6,938 nt of DNA from Paraherbaspirillum soli (lineage in GTDB: Bacteria > Pseudomonadota > Gammaproteobacteria > Burkholderiales > Burkholderiaceae_D), in assembly GCF_042654985.1 (NCBI RefSeq), contig NZ_JBHSMT010000016.1:1-6938 (forward strand), given 5' to 3'. Shown piece after piece: positions 5,701 through 6,938 of the stretch. A program made the position numbers and the translations under genes. Within the stretch, counting starts at the first letter, position 1, and each line of letters starts with the position of its first letter. The notes beneath the pieces are model-generated. The model saw only the letters and a program-made list of their open reading frames with translations. It searched no databases and was not told the DNA's origin.

Positions 5701-6938
5701 TCGAAACGGGCCCGCAATTGCGCCGCGACATCTCCCGCCGCCGGGTCCAGCTGGACGCCCTCTATCGGTAATTGCGCATGACGCCACACCACTTGCACCG
5801 GTTCCGGCACGCCATCCCATACCACCGCCGTGCGCAAAATGTCGTGCCGGTCGATCACTGCCTGCAACGCTGTCAGATAACGTTGCAATTGCACCCGGCT
5901 GTCGAAGCTGGTCAGGCCCACCAGCAAATACGGATCGCCTTCGCTCGCCATCAAATGGTGGTACAGGATGCCTTCCTGCAGTGGCGCCAGCGGATAGATA
6001 TCCTGCACATTGGCGACGCCGCCCGGCACCGTGCTGACGACGCTGGCAAGCTCGACGCTGTTCAAGGCGATCAGCGGCAGCATCGCCGGGGTCAAGACTT
6101 CGCACTGCGGCGGGATCAGGTTGGGCGGCACCGCCACCAGCTGATTCTCAACGCCGACCGCAGCGGCCAAGCCGGCCACTGTCGGCGCGGTAAACAAGGC
6201 CCGCACCTCAGCCGGCAATCCCTGCCGGCGCATCCGTTCCATCAGCGTCACCGCCAGCAGCGAGTGGCCGCCCAAGGCAAAGAAATTGTCGTGACGGCCT
6301 ACCTGCTCAATCTGCAATAGCTCGGACCAGATGGCCGCCAGCGTGGTTTCGGTTGCACCCTGCGGCGCTGCGTAAGCATGCGCCGCATACGCATCGGTGG
6401 CCGGCGCCGGCAGCTGCTTGCGGTCGAGCTTGCCGTTCGAGGTCAGCGGCATCTGCTCCAACTGCACGTAGGCGGCCGGCACCATGTAGTCCGGCAGCTG
6501 CGCGCTCAGGTGGGTGCGCAGTTGTTCGGCGTCGACCGTCCTGGCAGCGACGATATACGCGACCAGGCGCTGGTCGCCCGGCTTGTCTTCGCGCGCCAGC
6601 ACCACCGCTTCGCGTACCGCCGGATGCTCCGTCAGTCTGGCCTCGATCTCGCCCAACTCGATCCGGAAACCGCGAATCTTGACCTGAAAGTCGTTGCGGC
6701 CCAGGTAGGCTATCGTGCCGTCATCCCGCCAGCGTCCCAGGTCGCCGCTGCGGTACATGCGGGCGCCAGGCAGCGCCGAGAACGGATCGGGCACGAAGCG
6801 TTGCGCCGTCAGTTCCGGCCGGTTCAAATACCCGCGGGCGACGCCGGCGCCGCCGATATACATCTCGCCGGCGACGCCGACCGGCACCGGCTCGCCTTCG
6901 GCATCAAGCAGGTAAATGCTCAGATCCGGAATCCGGCG
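2787..6938 (-). CDS. Nonribosomal peptide synthetase, 3' part: (A)-PCP-dual E/C-A(Gln)-PCP
   Basis: A cytoplasmic megasynthase fragment of 1383 residues, open at the right edge and ending at TGA (2789-2787). Residue numbers count from the edge. Residues 1-180 are the end of an A domain: YRSGDLGRW, GRNDFQVKIRGFRIELGEIE, and NGKLDR with the catalytic lysine at 170. The first PCP carries DNFFALGGHSLL with the phosphopantetheine serine at 226. The condensation domain spans about 300-740; it has the extra motif YHHLMASEGD (first His 327) and the active-site motif HHLAGDH (first His 447), both marks of dual E/C domains. A complete A domain (about 767-1280) has YTSGSTGKPKG at 925-935, FDASVWE (Asp971), NLYGPTEAT and SGKIDR (Lys1267). 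Its pocket residues 971, 972, 975, 1014, 1039, 1041, 1065, 1073, 1074 and 1267 read D-A-W-Q-F-G-L-I-D-K, the glutamine code as I remember it. The second PCP has its serine at 1323. A tail of about 30 residues follows with no thioesterase, so the chain goes to another protein. The start codon lies outside the window; any start inside it is only an internal codon. Confidence 0.96.
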   Translation of the reverse strand, partial: RRIPDLSIYLLDAEGEPVPVGVAGEMYIGGAGVARGYLNRPELTAQRFVPDPFSALPGARMYRSGDLGRWRDDGTIAYLGRNDFQVKIRGFRIELGEIEARLTEHPAVREAVVLAREDKPGDQRLVAYIVAARTVDAEQLRTHLSAQLPDYMVPAAYVQLEQMPLTSNGKLDRKQLPAPATDAYAAHAYAAPQGATETTLAAIWSELLQIEQVGRHDNFFALGGHSLLAVTLMERMRRQGLPAEVRALFTAPTVAGLAAAVGVENQLVAVPPNLIPPQCEVLTPAMLPLIALNSVELASVVSTVPGGVANVQDIYPLAPLQEGILYHHLMASEGDPYLLVGLTSFDSRVQLQRYLTALQAVIDRHDILRTAVVWDGVPEPVQVVWRHAQLPIEGVQLDPAAGDVAAQLRARFDPREYRLDISQAPLLRTCLAYDAPQRRWLLLTLLHHLAGDHTTLDVVRAEIELHLLGRAQQLPAALPFRNFVAQARLGVTPQAHETFFRQMLADVDEPTAPFGLLEVRGDGSGLEEAQLQLDPDLARRLRQQARQLGVSAASICHLAWAQVLARAAGRTDVVFGTVLFGRMQGGEGADRMMGLLINTLPLRIKIDEQGVAASVRRTHGSLAELLQHEHASLALAQRASAIPATTPLFSALLNYRHSADSAAPSAEQQQAWAGIEMLSGEERTNYPLVLAVDDLGQGFRLTAQVAAAVGALRVCDFMQTALERLVVALETTPEQALISVDVLPAAERQQVVSDWNTTQAAYPQQQLIHQLFEAQVVKTPDAVALVHEDSQLSYAELNLQANRLAHYLIALGVRPDDRVALCAERGPEMVVGLLAVLKAGGAYVPLDPAYPSERLAHMLADSAPVALLTQAGIGGAWQQVLSTISSTLPVLDLAAAAPQWTGHAAHNPDPAGIGLSASHLAYVIYTSGSTGKPKGVMVEHRNVANHMLWMQSAFALTADHAVLHKTPCGFDASVWEFFAPLLSGARLVLAKPDGQRDVAYLAELIQSQEIHTLQVVPTLLSMLLETPAFAACHSLRRVFCGGEALAASLIARFHAQLPQAQLINLYGPTEATIDATYWVCPPGASAASISIGGPIANTRIYLLDAQGQPAPVGVAGEIYIGGAGVARGYLNRPELTAERFMHDPFSAQPGARMYRSGDLGRWRADGTIAYLGRNDFQVKLRGFRIELGEIETQLATHPAVRTAVVVAREDSPGDRRLVAYVVAAEDASERAVDAEHLRTHLGWHLPDYMVPAAYVQLDCMPLTPSGKIDRMRLPAPEADAYPVRVYEAPQGEIETTLAEIWSDLLKIEQIGRHDNFFELGGHSLLMVQMISRLRHAFGVDIALQDVFVSPTLAALSEQIIDSQLAQFDPVELASVSNLMRDTA
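3368..3662. repeat. Paralogous A-domain C-terminal block (pairs with 6644-6938)
   Basis: This block aligns with 6644-6938 at a constant offset of 3276 bases, and its 3563-3662 part also with 1-100. It encodes GEIYIGGAGVARGYLNRPEL through YRSGDLGRW to GFRIELGEIE. It is clearly diverged from the identical pair at the window ends, for example TATAAATTTCGCCAGC here against TATACATCTCGCCGGC there. It therefore shows what ordinary divergence between modules at this locus looks like. Confidence 0.85.
4108..4662. repeat. Paralogous A-domain N-terminal block, copy in right gene (pairs with 561-1115)
   Basis: This is the partner of the block at 561-1115. It codes for the same A1-A3 half of the Gln-type A domain. 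Shared runs include the segment around the adenylation loop, GGAYVPLDPAYP and RLAHMLADSAPVA. Confidence 0.85.
6644..6938. repeat. Paralogous A-domain C-terminal block (pairs with 3368-3662)
   Basis: This is the partner of 3368-3662, at the open end of the right NRPS fragment. It covers the A6 to A8 region and contains the right copy of the 100-base terminal repeat. Similarity continues toward A10 and the PCP, with a five-residue length difference before VDAE(Q/H)LRTHL. Confidence 0.85.
6839..6938. repeat. Terminal direct repeat, right copy (identical to 1-100)
   Basis: This is the second copy of the 100-base end repeat and lies at the open 5' end of the right NRPS fragment. Fusing it to the left copy continues the left gene in frame through GGAGV into ARGYLNRPELT, giving a complete A domain without any gap or duplication of residues. 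Confidence 0.97.

Noticed and set aside
2787..6887. A gene start at base 6887 for the right NRPS
   Set aside because: That GTG lies inside a conserved A-domain stretch, and the frame stays open with conserved residues (RRIPDLSIYLLD) to the window edge. The true start is outside.
1..6938. The window as a small circular plasmid or phage genome
   Set aside because: The ends overlap, but there is no replication, partition, mobilization or capsid gene. All of the sequence is NRPS modules plus one short gap, so a collapsed or tandem repeat explains the overlap better.

Overview
The window lies inside a nonribosomal peptide synthetase (NRPS) locus of a high-G+C bacterium. Protein style (proteobacterial-type C, A and PCP motifs, a dual epimerization/condensation domain) suggests a Burkholderiales-like betaproteobacterium, but no taxonomic marker is present, so this is only a guess. 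All credible coding sequence is on the minus strand; the many long plus-strand frames are antisense shadows.

Right part (6938 to 2787, minus strand): the 3' end of an NRPS gene, open at the window edge. It encodes the C-terminal part of an adenylation (A) domain, a carrier protein (PCP), a dual E/C condensation domain, a complete A domain whose pocket residues read as the glutamine code, a second PCP and a short tail ending in TGA. Middle (2786 to 2603): a 184-base gap filled mostly by one long imperfect palindrome (about 124 bp) that reaches into the stop codon of the upstream gene. Left part (2602 to 1, minus strand): a second NRPS gene starting with GTG behind a good AGGAG site. It encodes an L-type condensation domain and the first two thirds of an A domain with the threonine code, and is cut by the window edge.

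The most unusual fact is that bases 1-100 and 6839-6938 are identical and stand in the same reading frame. Joined through this overlap, the window is a 6838-bp circle carrying one uninterrupted 2217-residue NRPS, C-A(Thr)-PCP-E/C-A(Gln)-PCP, that follows itself after the 184-base gap. Either two consecutive NRPS genes share an identical A-domain stretch and an assembler closed a false circle there, or there are true tandem copies of a dimodular gene. A real minicircle is least likely.

Working together, the genes would extend a peptide on an assembly line: a residue loaded by the truncated first module (Thr if the circular join is right) is flipped to D by the dual E/C domain and joined to Gln, and the next protein's L-type C domain passes the chain to Thr. 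No thioesterase, loading domain, transporter, regulator or tailoring enzyme is in the window, so start and release of the peptide must be encoded elsewhere.
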